A stretch of DNA of 64,000 nucleotides from positions 29,807 to 93,806 of the forward strand of contig NZ_AOIM01000038.1 of assembly GCF_000337575.1 (NCBI RefSeq), in the 5' to 3' direction. Positions 46,591 to 55,912 of this stretch are shown here, piece by piece (positions within the stretch are counted from its first letter, which is position 1; each line of letters starts with the position of its first letter). The notes beneath the pieces were generated by a model that was not told the origin of the DNA, did not search any database, and saw nothing but the letters and a program-made list of their open reading frames with translations. The translations under genes and the position numbers were made by a program. This stretch comes from Natrialba hulunbeirensis JCM 10989. GTDB lineage: Archaea > Halobacteriota > Halobacteria > Halobacteriales > Natrialbaceae.

Positions 46591-46713
46591 TCCGGGTCAC
46601 CTCGATCCCCGTCCATTGCCGAATCAAATCGGTGGTACTAATGGGTTAGTTCGATGGGATGAACGCCACCTATATAACTCTCCTGACCCGCTCTGAAATA
46701 ATCAGGTGGCTAA

Positions 46714-47871
46714 CTAGTCCGAGCGGATGGCAGCGATCGACGTTGCGATTTCACCGGCGAGCCCGGATTTGGACCCCGAAAACTGTGCGACGTCTGTAGC
46801 GTGGACGAGCAACGCTCGTGTCTCATCGCTTCCCATCACGCTTGCATCGTTCGCAACGACGAACGCGAGGTCCGCCCGAGCCTGCATCTCTCTGGCCTTG
46901 GTGATCAGCTGTTCGTCCTCGCCCGACGTTTCGGTCTTGAAGCCAACGATCGGCAGATCGGGATGTGCGTCACGAATCTCGTCGATCAGTTTCGGCGTGG
47001 ACTCGAGTGCGAGCGTCAACTCCTGGCCCGAGCGAATCTTCTCATCGCTGGTCTCGACGGTGTAGTCGCTGATCGCGGCGGCCGAGACAAGCGCGTCTGC
47101 CTCGGCACAGGCTTCCTGGGTCGCGGCGAGCATCTCCTTGGCGCTCTCGACTGCCTGAACGTCAGCGTAGGGGACGTTCGGTCCGTCGTGGACCAGCGTG
47201 ACGTCCGCGCCCCGAACGTAACAGGCAGCGGCGACTGCACGCCCCATCTTCCCCGACGAACGGCTCGTCAGGATTCGAACCGGGTCGATCGACTCGCTCG
47301 TCGCGCCGCTCGTGACGACGACGTGCTCGCCGGAGAGGGGGCGCTCGCCTGCCGCGCGGGCCACGTCGCAGACGATCGCCTCCTCGCTCGCGATTTTCGC
47401 CTTCCCCTCCTCGATCCGCGGGTCGACGAAGTCGACGCCCCACTCGGAGACCGTGTCGATGGCCTCCAGTACGCCGGGGTGGTCGTACATCGGTTCGTGC
47501 ATCGCCGGGGCGATGACGACGGGTGTGTCGGCACCGAGCGCAGTCGTCGCACACGTCGTCACCGGCGTGTCGTCGACCGCGCCGGCGATCTTGCCGACCG
47601 TGTTGGCCGTCGCCGGCGCGATCAGGAACACGTCGGCCCAGCCGTCGTAGCCACAGAGGTCGACGTGCTCGACGCTGCCCGTGATCTCCGTAACGACGTC
47701 GTTGTCGGTGGCGAACTCCACGGCCCAGGGGTGGATGATTCCCTGGGCACTGCCGGTCATCACGCCGCGAACGGTGGCACCGCGTCGTCGCAACTCGTGG
47801 GCCAGCTCGACCGTCTTCACGGCCGCGATCGACCCCGTCACCCCAAGTGCGACGTTGACTCCCTCGAGCAT
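46714..47871 (-). CDS. coaBC: Phosphopantothenoylcysteine decarboxylase/synthetase
   Basis: The 385-residue bifunctional enzyme makes 4'-phosphopantetheine for coenzyme A. The decarboxylase half has GVTGSIAAVKTVELAHELR, an APATANTVGKIA segment and CATTALG; the synthetase half has VTSGATSESIDPVRILTSRSSGKMG. ATG 47871 is the family-like start; the longer frame to 48027 is read-through. Confidence 0.95.
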   Translation of the reverse strand: MLEGVNVALGVTGSIAAVKTVELAHELRRRGATVRGVMTGSAQGIIHPWAVEFATDNDVVTEITGSVEHVDLCGYDGWADVFLIAPATANTVGKIAGAVDDTPVTTCATTALGADTPVVIAPAMHEPMYDHPGVLEAIDTVSEWGVDFVDPRIEEGKAKIASEEAIVCDVARAAGERPLSGEHVVVTSGATSESIDPVRILTSRSSGKMGRAVAAACYVRGADVTLVHDGPNVPYADVQAVESAKEMLAATQEACAEADALVSAAAISDYTVETSDEKIRSGQELTLALESTPKLIDEIRDAHPDLPIVGFKTETSGEDEQLITKAREMQARADLAFVVANDASVMGSDETRALLVHATDVAQFSGSKSGLAGEIATSIAAIRSD

Positions 47872-48100
47872 TCGTCTGGTCTTCTCACGGGAGTGTGTTA
47901 AGCGTAGCGAGGCATTGCCACCAGTGTGGCATCTCATCCGTTGGGTTGTCCACAGTTCCAGCGGCGTCTCTCGGCGTATCCTGTAGTGACTGAACCGGAT
48001 CCGACACCATTCGGTCATGACCGCCAACCGGATCCTCCAGAATTCGTGTCAGTGTAGCTAAGTCTATCTCCGCTCGACGCGTGAGTTCTTTTGAGGACTG

Positions 48101-48967
48101 ATGGAGACACATAGTAACTCACCAGAACCAACCAGTACCGACAGTGAACCGGATGCCATGGCGAAAGCCAGGTCCTGGACCGGGATGGTCCGCACTGGCC
48201 TCTTCTCCCTCTCACTCGTCCTGGCTGCAGTGATGACCGCCCTCTTTCTCCCCGACTTACTCGCACTGCTCGTGATGGGCTGGACCGCCGAAGCCGGAGC
48301 GGAACTCGGCATTCACCGACTGCACGTGATGGGGATCGCCGCGGTTGTGGGCGTGTTCCTGCTCGGACTCTTCTCGCAGGCGTTTCGCCCACTCGAGCGC
48401 ATCGCGTCGATGTGGGGTGCGTTCGTGAGCATCCTCGTCGTCAGCATCGGCACCGTCGCGTTCGGCGTCGGTCGCCCCGAAGAGGTGCTCCCGTTCTTGC
48501 TGGTCACGACCATCGCGCTCGTGACCCACCCGGCAGGACGGAGTCTGTTCCGCCGCGGGGACTCGTACAGCCCGGTGTTGCTCGCACTGGTCGCCGTCGC
48601 CGCGATTCCGATCCTCGCGTTCGTCGGGACGAAACTGAGTCTGACGACGAATATGTCCGATCCACACGCCGCCGACGGCCACTACGTGATGATGACTGGC
48701 CTCGCACTCGCCCCGCTCGCGTACGGTGTCTTCGCCGCACTCGGCTTCACCGGCTGGCGGCTTGCCTCGTGGCTCGCCGCGCTCCCGATGGCGTACTACG
48801 GCCTGCTGTCGCTCTCGTTCCCTGCACAGGTGGGTGCAACGAGCACGACGTGGAGCGTCCTGGCCATCCTCTGGGCAGTCGCTTTCGTCGTGACTGCTGA
48901 GTATTCGCGTACAGGTACGTCCGCGCTGTTCCGGCGCGATAGCAGAACGAAGCGAGCGAGCATCTAG
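48101..48967 (+). CDS. Multi-pass membrane protein of unknown function
   Basis: The 288-residue protein has a Ser/Thr-rich start and about eight hydrophobic helices from 30 to 270, with short polar loops (MWGAFVSILVV, THPAGRSLFRRGDSYSP). No catalytic or transport motif is recognised. It is divergent from coaBC with a 229-bp gap. The C-terminus is basic, probably cytoplasmic. Confidence 0.65.
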   Translation: METHSNSPEPTSTDSEPDAMAKARSWTGMVRTGLFSLSLVLAAVMTALFLPDLLALLVMGWTAEAGAELGIHRLHVMGIAAVVGVFLLGLFSQAFRPLERIASMWGAFVSILVVSIGTVAFGVGRPEEVLPFLLVTTIALVTHPAGRSLFRRGDSYSPVLLALVAVAAIPILAFVGTKLSLTTNMSDPHAADGHYVMMTGLALAPLAYGVFAALGFTGWRLASWLAALPMAYYGLLSLSFPAQVGATSTTWSVLAILWAVAFVVTAEYSRTGTSALFRRDSRTKRASI

Positions 48968-49039
48968 CCCACAGCGGGCCCTCTTTTTCCGTCCGTTCTG
49001 TCCGCTCCGTGTTTTGCCAGGACCTGGCCCGATAGCCAG

Positions 49040-49777
49040 TCACTCTCGCTCGACGCTCGGATGCATCGTCGGCCGCTCGTCGAGCGGGTCGGCGAACGCC
49101 TCAAGCATCGTTTCACGGGCTCGCTCGTCGCGTGCGCGCCGTTCCTCGTCGTCGATCTCCTCACAACCGGGTGGTACTTCGCGGTCTCGTCCAGTGAAGT
49201 ACCCCTCCGGGACGACCCAGTCGTGGTAGAAATTGACGTCGGAGTCGTGGATAACCGCGAGCCCGACCTTTGCGCCGTGGCCGGCCGCAACGATCGTCTG
49301 GTGTGGCTCACCGGCGAGTCGCCCCGCGGCGTAGACGCCGTCGACCGCCGTTCGGCCGGCGTCGTCGACCGCGACGAAGTGCTTGCTCCCGCGCTGGGTT
49401 CGGCCCACGTCGAGGGGAACGAGATAGTCGCTGTCGGACCACGAGGCCGCGACGATGCGTCGCGCTTCGATCGGTTCGCCGCCGTCCGTCTCGAGTACGA
49501 ACCCCGCGTCGGGATCGGTCTCGTCTCGCAGGTCGGCGCTCGTCACGAGTCCGAGTTCGAACGTTGCGCCGGCGTTCCGCGCCTGCTCGCGGGCCAGTTG
49601 CAGGTACCGGCGGGCGTCGACGCCGTCCGGGAAACCGGGGTAGTTCTCGAGGCTCGCGTTTCGGGCGAGGATGGATTCGCCACCATCGATGACGAGCGTA
49701 TCCATTCCTGCGCGTGCGGTGAAGATCGATGCGGCGAGGCCGGCGACGCCGCCGCCAATGATACAGACGTCTCGCAT
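49040..49777 (-). CDS. Minimal FAD-dependent oxidoreductase
   Basis: The 245-residue flavoprotein has the FAD motif VCIIGGGVAGLAASIFTARA, then YPGFPDG as in thioredoxin reductases, and the late FAD site VDGVYAAGRLAGEPHQTIVAAGHG. The NADPH-binding domain and the CxxC pair of thioredoxin reductase are missing, so it is not that enzyme. The C-terminus is a charged helix. It is probably a stripped disulfide-reductase-like flavoprotein. Confidence 0.72.
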   Translation of the reverse strand: MRDVCIIGGGVAGLAASIFTARAGMDTLVIDGGESILARNASLENYPGFPDGVDARRYLQLAREQARNAGATFELGLVTSADLRDETDPDAGFVLETDGGEPIEARRIVAASWSDSDYLVPLDVGRTQRGSKHFVAVDDAGRTAVDGVYAAGRLAGEPHQTIVAAGHGAKVGLAVIHDSDVNFYHDWVVPEGYFTGRDREVPPGCEEIDDEERRARDERARETMLEAFADPLDERPTMHPSVERE

Positions 49778-49886
49778 ATCCCTGCGTTCGGAGGCCCCCG
49801 TATAGAAGTTGTTCGTCGCCTGCCGGGTGGACTCGAGGCCGGACCTGATAGGAATCCTTACAGTGAAACCGCTCATACCCCTCGCC

Positions 49887-50408
49887 GTGGACAGAATTCT
49901 CCTCAGTACCGTCGCGTACCGCCCGCCCGAGGAGGTCTTTCCGTACGTGCGGTCCTTTACCGACTACCCTCGCTACACGGAACACCTGACCGACGTTCGC
50001 AAGCACGGTAACGGCGGCGTCGGCACAGTGTACGACCTGCGACTCTCGTGGTGGAAACTCAGCTACACCGCCCGCTCGAAGGTGACTGGTATCGAGGCTC
50101 CTGAGTCACTCGAGTGGCACCTGCAGAACCATCTCGATGCGCGCGGGGAGTGGCGGGTCGAGGCGGAGCCGTCGGCCGCGCCGCCGGGTGAGGAGACGGC
50201 GAGCCGGATCTACTTCGAGGCGGTGTACGATCCGCATTCGGCGGATCCGAGCGCGATTTCACTGCCGCGGTTCGTCTCGCTCGACTGGGTGATCGGGAAG
50301 GTCAAACCGCGGTTACTCGACGAGGCCAAGGACGTTGTCAGGCGGCTGGTGGCGGATATCGAGGGCGAGCCGCGAGAGGTGGAGTTGACGATTCACGAGT
50401 TGCCGTGA
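49887..50408 (+). CDS. SRPBCC-family (polyketide cyclase-like) protein
   Basis: From GTG 49887 the 173-residue protein shows a START/SRPBCC fold: YRPPEEVFPYVRSFTDYPRYTEHL near the start, then VTGIEAPESLEWHLQN, and a long final helix. It may bind a hydrophobic ligand such as a lipid or quinone. The start is chosen because the upstream frame lacks the motif and overlaps the divergent flavoprotein promoter. Confidence 0.7.
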   Translation: MDRILLSTVAYRPPEEVFPYVRSFTDYPRYTEHLTDVRKHGNGGVGTVYDLRLSWWKLSYTARSKVTGIEAPESLEWHLQNHLDARGEWRVEAEPSAAPPGEETASRIYFEAVYDPHSADPSAISLPRFVSLDWVIGKVKPRLLDEAKDVVRRLVADIEGEPREVELTIHELP

Positions 50409-50728
50409 GAGCGGTGTTTGCCGTTTACTGTTTGCTGTTTACTGTTTTCCCTTGACGTTTCCTGTTTGCTGTTTTTCCCTTGATGTTTGACGCTTTTCGA
50501 TGATCATTTGGTGTTCACTGTTTGGTATGTGTGCATCTGAGTGGTTGTGTAATCGCGTGGTTGTGTGGTTGCATCTCTACTACCCAGGGACTCCAGGTCC
50601 GCCGTACGCACTGGCCAGCCTTGCCAGTCGCCAGCGATCGCCCGTCGACTGATCTGCCTTCCCCACCCCCATCTGCTGGCCGCTCTTTATTGGCCCTCGT
50701 TCCCGTACTACAGCCAGGTGAGTAACGG
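50409..50728. other. 320-bp noncoding gap with low-complexity runs
   Basis: The first half holds repeated GTTTACTGTTTGCTGTTT-like words (about 50420-50470) and later TGGTTGTGTGGTTG (about 50555). No gene is supported; the promoter of trkA must lie near the end of the gap. Confidence 0.6.
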
Positions 50729-52066
50729 ATGCGAATTATCGTGGTCGGTGCCGGCGAAGTCGGGTCGAACATCGCGAGCAACCTCGACGACGACCACGAG
50801 GTTGTCGTCATCGATACGGACGAAGAACGCGTCGACGCGATTACCTACGAGTGCGATGTCATGGCACTCGAGGGCGACGGCACCTCGGGCGTGGTACTCG
50901 AGGAGGCCGGCATCGAAGACGCGGATCTCGTTATCGCGAGTACGGACAGCGACGAGACGAACATCGTCGTCTGCGGCGCGGCCAAAACCGTCGACGATCC
51001 GTTCACCATCGCACGGGTGAAAAAGACCGATCTGCTGCGGACCTGGGAGCGAACGGAGGAGGCCTTCGGCGTCGACGTGATGGTCTGTACGGATCTCTTT
51101 ACGGCCGAGACGATCGTCGATATCGTCAACCTGCCGGGCGCGCGCGACGTCGACAGCTTCGCGAACGGACTCGTTCGAATGGCCGAGTTCGGTATCGACG
51201 CGGACAGTCCGATCGTCGGCGAGACTGTCTCCGAGGCCGACCGCTTCGAGGCGCTGACGTTCGCGGCACTCATCCGCGAGGACGAGGTCGTCATCCCGAG
51301 CGGTGAAACGGTCATCGAAGACGGCGATGCGCTGGTCGTTATCGGCTCCGTCGAGAGCACTCGAGAGTTCGCCGGCGAACTGACACCGCTCCTGACGGTC
51401 GAGCAGGCAAGCGAGGTCGTCATCATCGGGGGCAGCGAGATCGGCTACCAGACGGCTCGACTGTTCGAGGAAAACGGACTCGAGCCGCGACTCGTCGAGC
51501 GGAACGCGCGCCGCGCACGCGAACTGGCAGAACGGCTCCCGGGAACGCTCGTCCTCCAGAGCGACGCGACGGATATCGACTTTCTCGTGCGCGAGCACGT
51601 CGCCGACGCGGACATCGTCATCGCCGCACTCGAGAGCGACGAGAAGAATCTGCTCGTCTCCCTGCTCGCAAAGCGGATCGGTGTCGAGCGCACGCTCGGC
51701 GTCGTCGAGTACGGAGAGTACGTGGATCTCTTCGAAACAGTCGGAATGGATGTTGCGATCAACCCGCGGCTGGTGACGGCCGAAGAGATTACGCGCTTCA
51801 CCCGCGAGCAGCGAACCGAGAACCTCGCAATGTTGGACCACGATCGGGCCGAAGTCCTCGAAATCGAAGTTGGCGAGGACAGCATCCTTCTCGAGTCACC
51901 GCTGCATGACGTGATGGCCGACCTTCCGGACGGTGTCGTCGTCGGTGCGATCACGCGCGACGGCGAGTTGATCACTCCGCGCGGCGAGACGGTACTCGAG
52001 CGCGGGGATCACGTGGTGATCTTCGTCGAGACGACGGTGTTGGATGCGGTGTCGTCGGTGTTGTGA
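50729..52066 (+). CDS. trkA: Trk potassium uptake NAD-binding protein TrkA
   Basis: The 445-residue protein has two RCK_N domains (GAGEVG at residues 7-12; IIGGSEIGYQTARLFE in the second half). Each is followed by an RCK_C domain ending with DALVVIGSVE- and ITPRGETVLERGDHVVIF-type strands. It is the peripheral NAD-binding regulator of a Trk K+ channel, used for osmotic balance with KCl. No TrkH gene is adjacent. Confidence 0.95.
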   Translation: MRIIVVGAGEVGSNIASNLDDDHEVVVIDTDEERVDAITYECDVMALEGDGTSGVVLEEAGIEDADLVIASTDSDETNIVVCGAAKTVDDPFTIARVKKTDLLRTWERTEEAFGVDVMVCTDLFTAETIVDIVNLPGARDVDSFANGLVRMAEFGIDADSPIVGETVSEADRFEALTFAALIREDEVVIPSGETVIEDGDALVVIGSVESTREFAGELTPLLTVEQASEVVIIGGSEIGYQTARLFEENGLEPRLVERNARRARELAERLPGTLVLQSDATDIDFLVREHVADADIVIAALESDEKNLLVSLLAKRIGVERTLGVVEYGEYVDLFETVGMDVAINPRLVTAEEITRFTREQRTENLAMLDHDRAEVLEIEVGEDSILLESPLHDVMADLPDGVVVGAITRDGELITPRGETVLERGDHVVIFVETTVLDAVSSVL

Positions 52067-52444
52067 GTTGTGAGGGTGCAGGTGAGAGCGAGAGATCTGG
52101 ATCTGAACAGCAAAACGAACGTAACGAGACGAGCGAGAGCACGAACAGCGTGAAAGACGAAGAGAGATACTGTGACACCACACGCTCTTCCACGCACGTA
52201 TTAGCGGCTGATTTCGGGCTCAAACACGCTGTTTCTTTCGTGAGACTGTTCGACCTGCCGTGATAGACCCGTGCCTGGGGCTGAGAGCGACATCCGATCG
52301 GAGAGCCGGTGATGGCGCTGGACAGACGATAGTGACCCTTTGAGTGAATCGACGACTGTCGGGAGCGAGACAGTGTCGACCTACGGCCCTGTAACGGTCT
52401 CGCGCGCTTTTTGAACCCCTTCCTGAAGCGAGAGTGGAGACGAT
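52067..52444. other. 378-bp noncoding gap
   Basis: The stretch between trkA and the dehydrogenase has a GA-rich first part (GAGCGAGAG words) and no convincing open frame, tRNA or hairpin array. The promoter of the downstream gene is probably near 52405-52420, where CGCGCTTTTTGAA occurs. Confidence 0.5.
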
Positions 52445-54652
52445 ATGAGCGACAATCACAGTACCGATGACGAGCGGCGACCAGCGGAGAATCGAACAGG
52501 GAACGAGGGCACTGAGCGGACTGGACGAAGCGAACGGGCGGACCGGACGAACCGAACAGGGAACTGGCGACACTCTCGTCGCCGCTTCCTCCAGACTGCA
52601 GCGGTAACCGGCGCGGCCGCCGGTATCAGCGCCGTCGGTGCCGCGGAAGATCAGGACGAGTCGGCTGACGACGGGGAGGACACGGACGAGGCACACGACT
52701 GGAGTCAGATCGAACTCGGCGGCTTCAGCGATGCCTGGCTCGGCCAGTCACCCGAGGAGATCGAAGACGTCGAGAATCCGACGCTGTATCTCGAGGAGGG
52801 AGAATCCTACGAGGTCACCTGGGAGAACCTCGATGATGTCGAACACAACTTCGTCATCATCAACGAGGAGGGCGAGCACCTCCTCGAGACGGATCTCATG
52901 GGCGAGGCCGGCGAGACCCAGACCGTCGAATTCGAGGCGGAGTCCGAGATGGCGGAGTACTACTGCGGCCCCCACCCCCAGACGATGCGTGGGGACATCT
53001 CGTTCGAGGAGGCGGACGACCCAGAGCCCGACGAGGAGATGGAACGGTACTTCCCCGAAGGGCCGACCGTCGGCGTCGACCCCGTCGCGACGGGACTCGG
53101 AACGCCAACGGACTTCGAGGATCCGCCGGGAACCGACTATCAACTGGTCGCTGAACAGACCGGCCAAATCTACGCGATCGGCGACGACGGCATCGAGGAC
53201 GAGCCCTGGCTCGACATCACCGACCGACTGGCCGCCGTCGCCGAAGACTTCTACGGCGACGACTACGCCGACCCCGACCAGGACTACGACGAGCGCGGAC
53301 TGGTCGGACTCGAGTGCCATCCCGACTACGAGGAGAACGGCCGATTCGTGCTCAACTACAGCGCGCCGCCGGTCGACGTGATGCCCGAGAGCTGGTCACA
53401 CGTCCAGGTCATCTCGGAGTTCGAAGTCGACGACGACGGCGAGCCGGATCCGGACTCCGAGCGCCGGCTCATGGAGTTCTACATGCCGCAGTACAACCAC
53501 AACTCCGGACCGATGGCGTTCGGGCCGGACGGCTATCTCCTCGTGCCGATGGGTGACGGCGGCGGTGCTGACGACCGTTTGGAAGGCCACGTCGAGGACT
53601 GGTACGACGAGAACGAGGGTGGCAACGGACAGGACACCACCCAGAGCCTGCTCGGCGGCGTCCTGCGGATCGATATCGACGGCGAGCCGACCGAACACCC
53701 CGCTCGCGGGTCACTCATCCACCTGGATCTCGACGAGGGCGACGTCGACGAACCGGACGACGACGCCGGCTACGCTATCCCGGACAACAACCCGTTCTCC
53801 GACGGCGAGGAATTAGCGGGCGAGGGACTCGAGGAGTACTACGCCTGGGGGCTGCGCAACCCGTTCGGCATCACGGTCAGCGAGGACGATCAGATCATCG
53901 TCGCCGACCCCGGACAGGTGCTGTACGAGCCGGCCTACCAGATCGAGAAGGCCGGCAACTACGGCTGGAACGTCCGCGAGGGCTCACACTGCTTCAGCAC
54001 GGAAACGCCCGCGACCCCGCCGGAGGAGTGTCCACTCGAGACGCCCGAGGACGTCCGCGGCGGTGAGCCGTTGATCGATCCGGTCGTCGAGTATCCGCAG
54101 GTGTACGAGGGGACTCCTGTCGGTATCGTCATCGTCGGCGGGCACACGTACGAAGCCGACGCGATCGACGAACTGGACGGAGCCTACATCTTCGGCGACT
54201 GGACGGCTGATCAGGGCCGTGTCCAGCCGCGTGGCCGTGTCTTCGCTGCACATCCGGAGGACGTTCCCGAGGTCTCCGAGGAGCGCGATGAGTTCGGTAG
54301 CCGTCCGCGCGAGGACCTCTGGGAGATGGAAGAAGTGCTCTTCGGCGAGAACGGCGGGACGCTCAACCACTTCGTTCGCCAGTTCGGTCGCGGTGAGGAC
54401 GGCGAGGTGTACGTGCTTGCGAACCGTGAAGGAGTCCCGGAGGGTGACACCGGTGTCGTCCTCGAACTCGTTCCCGAAGACGAGGGCGTTCCGCTCGACG
54501 AGGTAACGGATGCTGGAGAGGCAGACGAGGAACCGGAAGAAGAGGAACCAGAGAACGACGTTGCAGACGAGGATGAGGAGCAGCCCGAAAACGACGTTGC
54601 AGACGAAGACGCAGAAGACGGCGCAGACGAGGACAGCGAAACCGGCACCTAA
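52445..54652 (+). CDS. Cupredoxin-fused PQQ-type sugar dehydrogenase
   Basis: The 735-residue Tat-exported protein (SRRRFLQ at 44-50) starts with a cupredoxin domain whose copper ligands are visible: H134, C174, H177 and M181 (EHNF, CGPHPQTM). Residues about 200-660 form the beta propeller of the soluble aldose/glucose dehydrogenase family (GHTYEADAIDELDGAYIFGDW-like late blade). The acidic end is a repeat of NDVADEDE words. The copper site could take electrons from the quinone, making an extracytoplasmic sugar oxidase. The propeller could also be a binding domain; PQQ use is not proven. Confidence 0.8.
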   Translation: MSDNHSTDDERRPAENRTGNEGTERTGRSERADRTNRTGNWRHSRRRFLQTAAVTGAAAGISAVGAAEDQDESADDGEDTDEAHDWSQIELGGFSDAWLGQSPEEIEDVENPTLYLEEGESYEVTWENLDDVEHNFVIINEEGEHLLETDLMGEAGETQTVEFEAESEMAEYYCGPHPQTMRGDISFEEADDPEPDEEMERYFPEGPTVGVDPVATGLGTPTDFEDPPGTDYQLVAEQTGQIYAIGDDGIEDEPWLDITDRLAAVAEDFYGDDYADPDQDYDERGLVGLECHPDYEENGRFVLNYSAPPVDVMPESWSHVQVISEFEVDDDGEPDPDSERRLMEFYMPQYNHNSGPMAFGPDGYLLVPMGDGGGADDRLEGHVEDWYDENEGGNGQDTTQSLLGGVLRIDIDGEPTEHPARGSLIHLDLDEGDVDEPDDDAGYAIPDNNPFSDGEELAGEGLEEYYAWGLRNPFGITVSEDDQIIVADPGQVLYEPAYQIEKAGNYGWNVREGSHCFSTETPATPPEECPLETPEDVRGGEPLIDPVVEYPQVYEGTPVGIVIVGGHTYEADAIDELDGAYIFGDWTADQGRVQPRGRVFAAHPEDVPEVSEERDEFGSRPREDLWEMEEVLFGENGGTLNHFVRQFGRGEDGEVYVLANREGVPEGDTGVVLELVPEDEGVPLDEVTDAGEADEEPEEEEPENDVADEDEEQPENDVADEDAEDGADEDSETGT

Positions 54653-54679
54653 TCGTCGCGCCGAATTCCCACGCTCAGT

Positions 54680-55759
54680 TTACAGCGTGTAGTCGTGCTC
54701 GCCGTCCTCACTCGCGAGGAACGCCTCGAGCAGATCGATCGTCGACGCCACGTCCTCGACGTGGGCCGTCTCCGTCACCGTATGGAGATACCGCGTCGGA
54801 ATCGAAATCGCACCCACCGGCTTCGCACCCGCCGTATTCTGGAAGCCAGCCGTGTCGGTGCCACCTGCAGGAAGGATCTCGAGTTGGGACTCGATCTCTT
54901 CCTCGTCGGCGACCGACTGCAGTCGACGGTGGACCTTCGGATTCGTGATGACACTCGAGTCCTTGAGTTTGATCGCGGTCCCCGCACCGAGTTCGGTGAC
55001 GTGCTCGCCGTCGTCGAAGCCGGGCACGTCGTTCGCGACGGTCACGTCGAGAGCGATGGCGAGGTCGGGGTCGACGTCGACGCCGAGCGCGTTCGCGCCG
55101 CGCAGACCGACTTCCTCCTGAACGGTCGCACAGAAGTGGATCGTTGCGTCCGGGTTCTCGAGCCGACGGGCGGCTTCGAGCATTGCGAACAGGCAGATGC
55201 GGTCGTCGAGCGCCTTGCCGGTGACCGTTTCACCGACGAGTTCGGTCGACTGGTCCATCGTCACGAGGTCGCCGGGCGAGACGCGCTCGTCGGCGTCCTC
55301 GTAGGGAAGGCCGAGGTCGACGTACGTGTCTTCGACGTCCGGCGTCTTCTTGCGGTCTTCCTCATCCAGCGTGTGTGGCGGCGGCGAACCGATGACGCCC
55401 GACAGGTCGCCGTCGTCGGTGTGGATCGTGACACGCTGGGCCTTGAGCACGCGGGCGTCCCAGCCGCCGAGCGGGTCGAGTTCGACGAAGCCGTACTCGC
55501 CTTCCTTTCCGCGGACGTGACGGACCATGAAGCCGATTTCATCCATGTGAGCGGCGACGGCGACCGAGTAGTCCGAGTCGCCCTCGAGGGTGCCGACGAC
55601 GTTCCCCATCGCGTCGGTCCGGACCTCGTCGACGCTGGACTCGAGTTCCTCGACGACCAGATCGCGGACGCGGTCCTCGTACCCAGGAACACCGCTGGTT
55701 TCAGTGAGTTCTGTCAGAAGTTCGACATCGAACGGGACGGTATCGTCAGCGAGAGACAT
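54680..55759 (-). CDS. M42-family metallopeptidase
   Basis: The 359-residue peptidase shows the M42 signature: VAVAAHMDEIGFMV with H and D metal ligands, the proton-shuttle glutamate pair in TVQEEVGLRGA, and DVTVANDVPGFDD. Such TET-like enzymes form large complexes that trim peptides, a good partner for the two peptide importers, though that link is speculative. ATG 55759 is the family-like start. Confidence 0.9.
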   Translation of the reverse strand: MSLADDTVPFDVELLTELTETSGVPGYEDRVRDLVVEELESSVDEVRTDAMGNVVGTLEGDSDYSVAVAAHMDEIGFMVRHVRGKEGEYGFVELDPLGGWDARVLKAQRVTIHTDDGDLSGVIGSPPPHTLDEEDRKKTPDVEDTYVDLGLPYEDADERVSPGDLVTMDQSTELVGETVTGKALDDRICLFAMLEAARRLENPDATIHFCATVQEEVGLRGANALGVDVDPDLAIALDVTVANDVPGFDDGEHVTELGAGTAIKLKDSSVITNPKVHRRLQSVADEEEIESQLEILPAGGTDTAGFQNTAGAKPVGAISIPTRYLHTVTETAHVEDVASTIDLLEAFLASEDGEHDYTL

Positions 55760-55912
55760 AGTCGCACGTCGGTACGAGACGGTTATAAACGCGTGGAAAG
55801 GCGTCTGGCACACCGTTTGTGTCGGTTATTACCTCACGTATCAGACACCAGTGTTCGTCTCGCGTCCAGTTTCAGTGCAACCGCGGAGTATTAACGGGAC
55901 GACGCAGTACGA

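Noticed and set aside
49809..49886. Longer start for the SRPBCC protein at a TTG
   Set aside because: The SRPBCC fold begins at GTG 49887 and the extension enters the divergent promoter.
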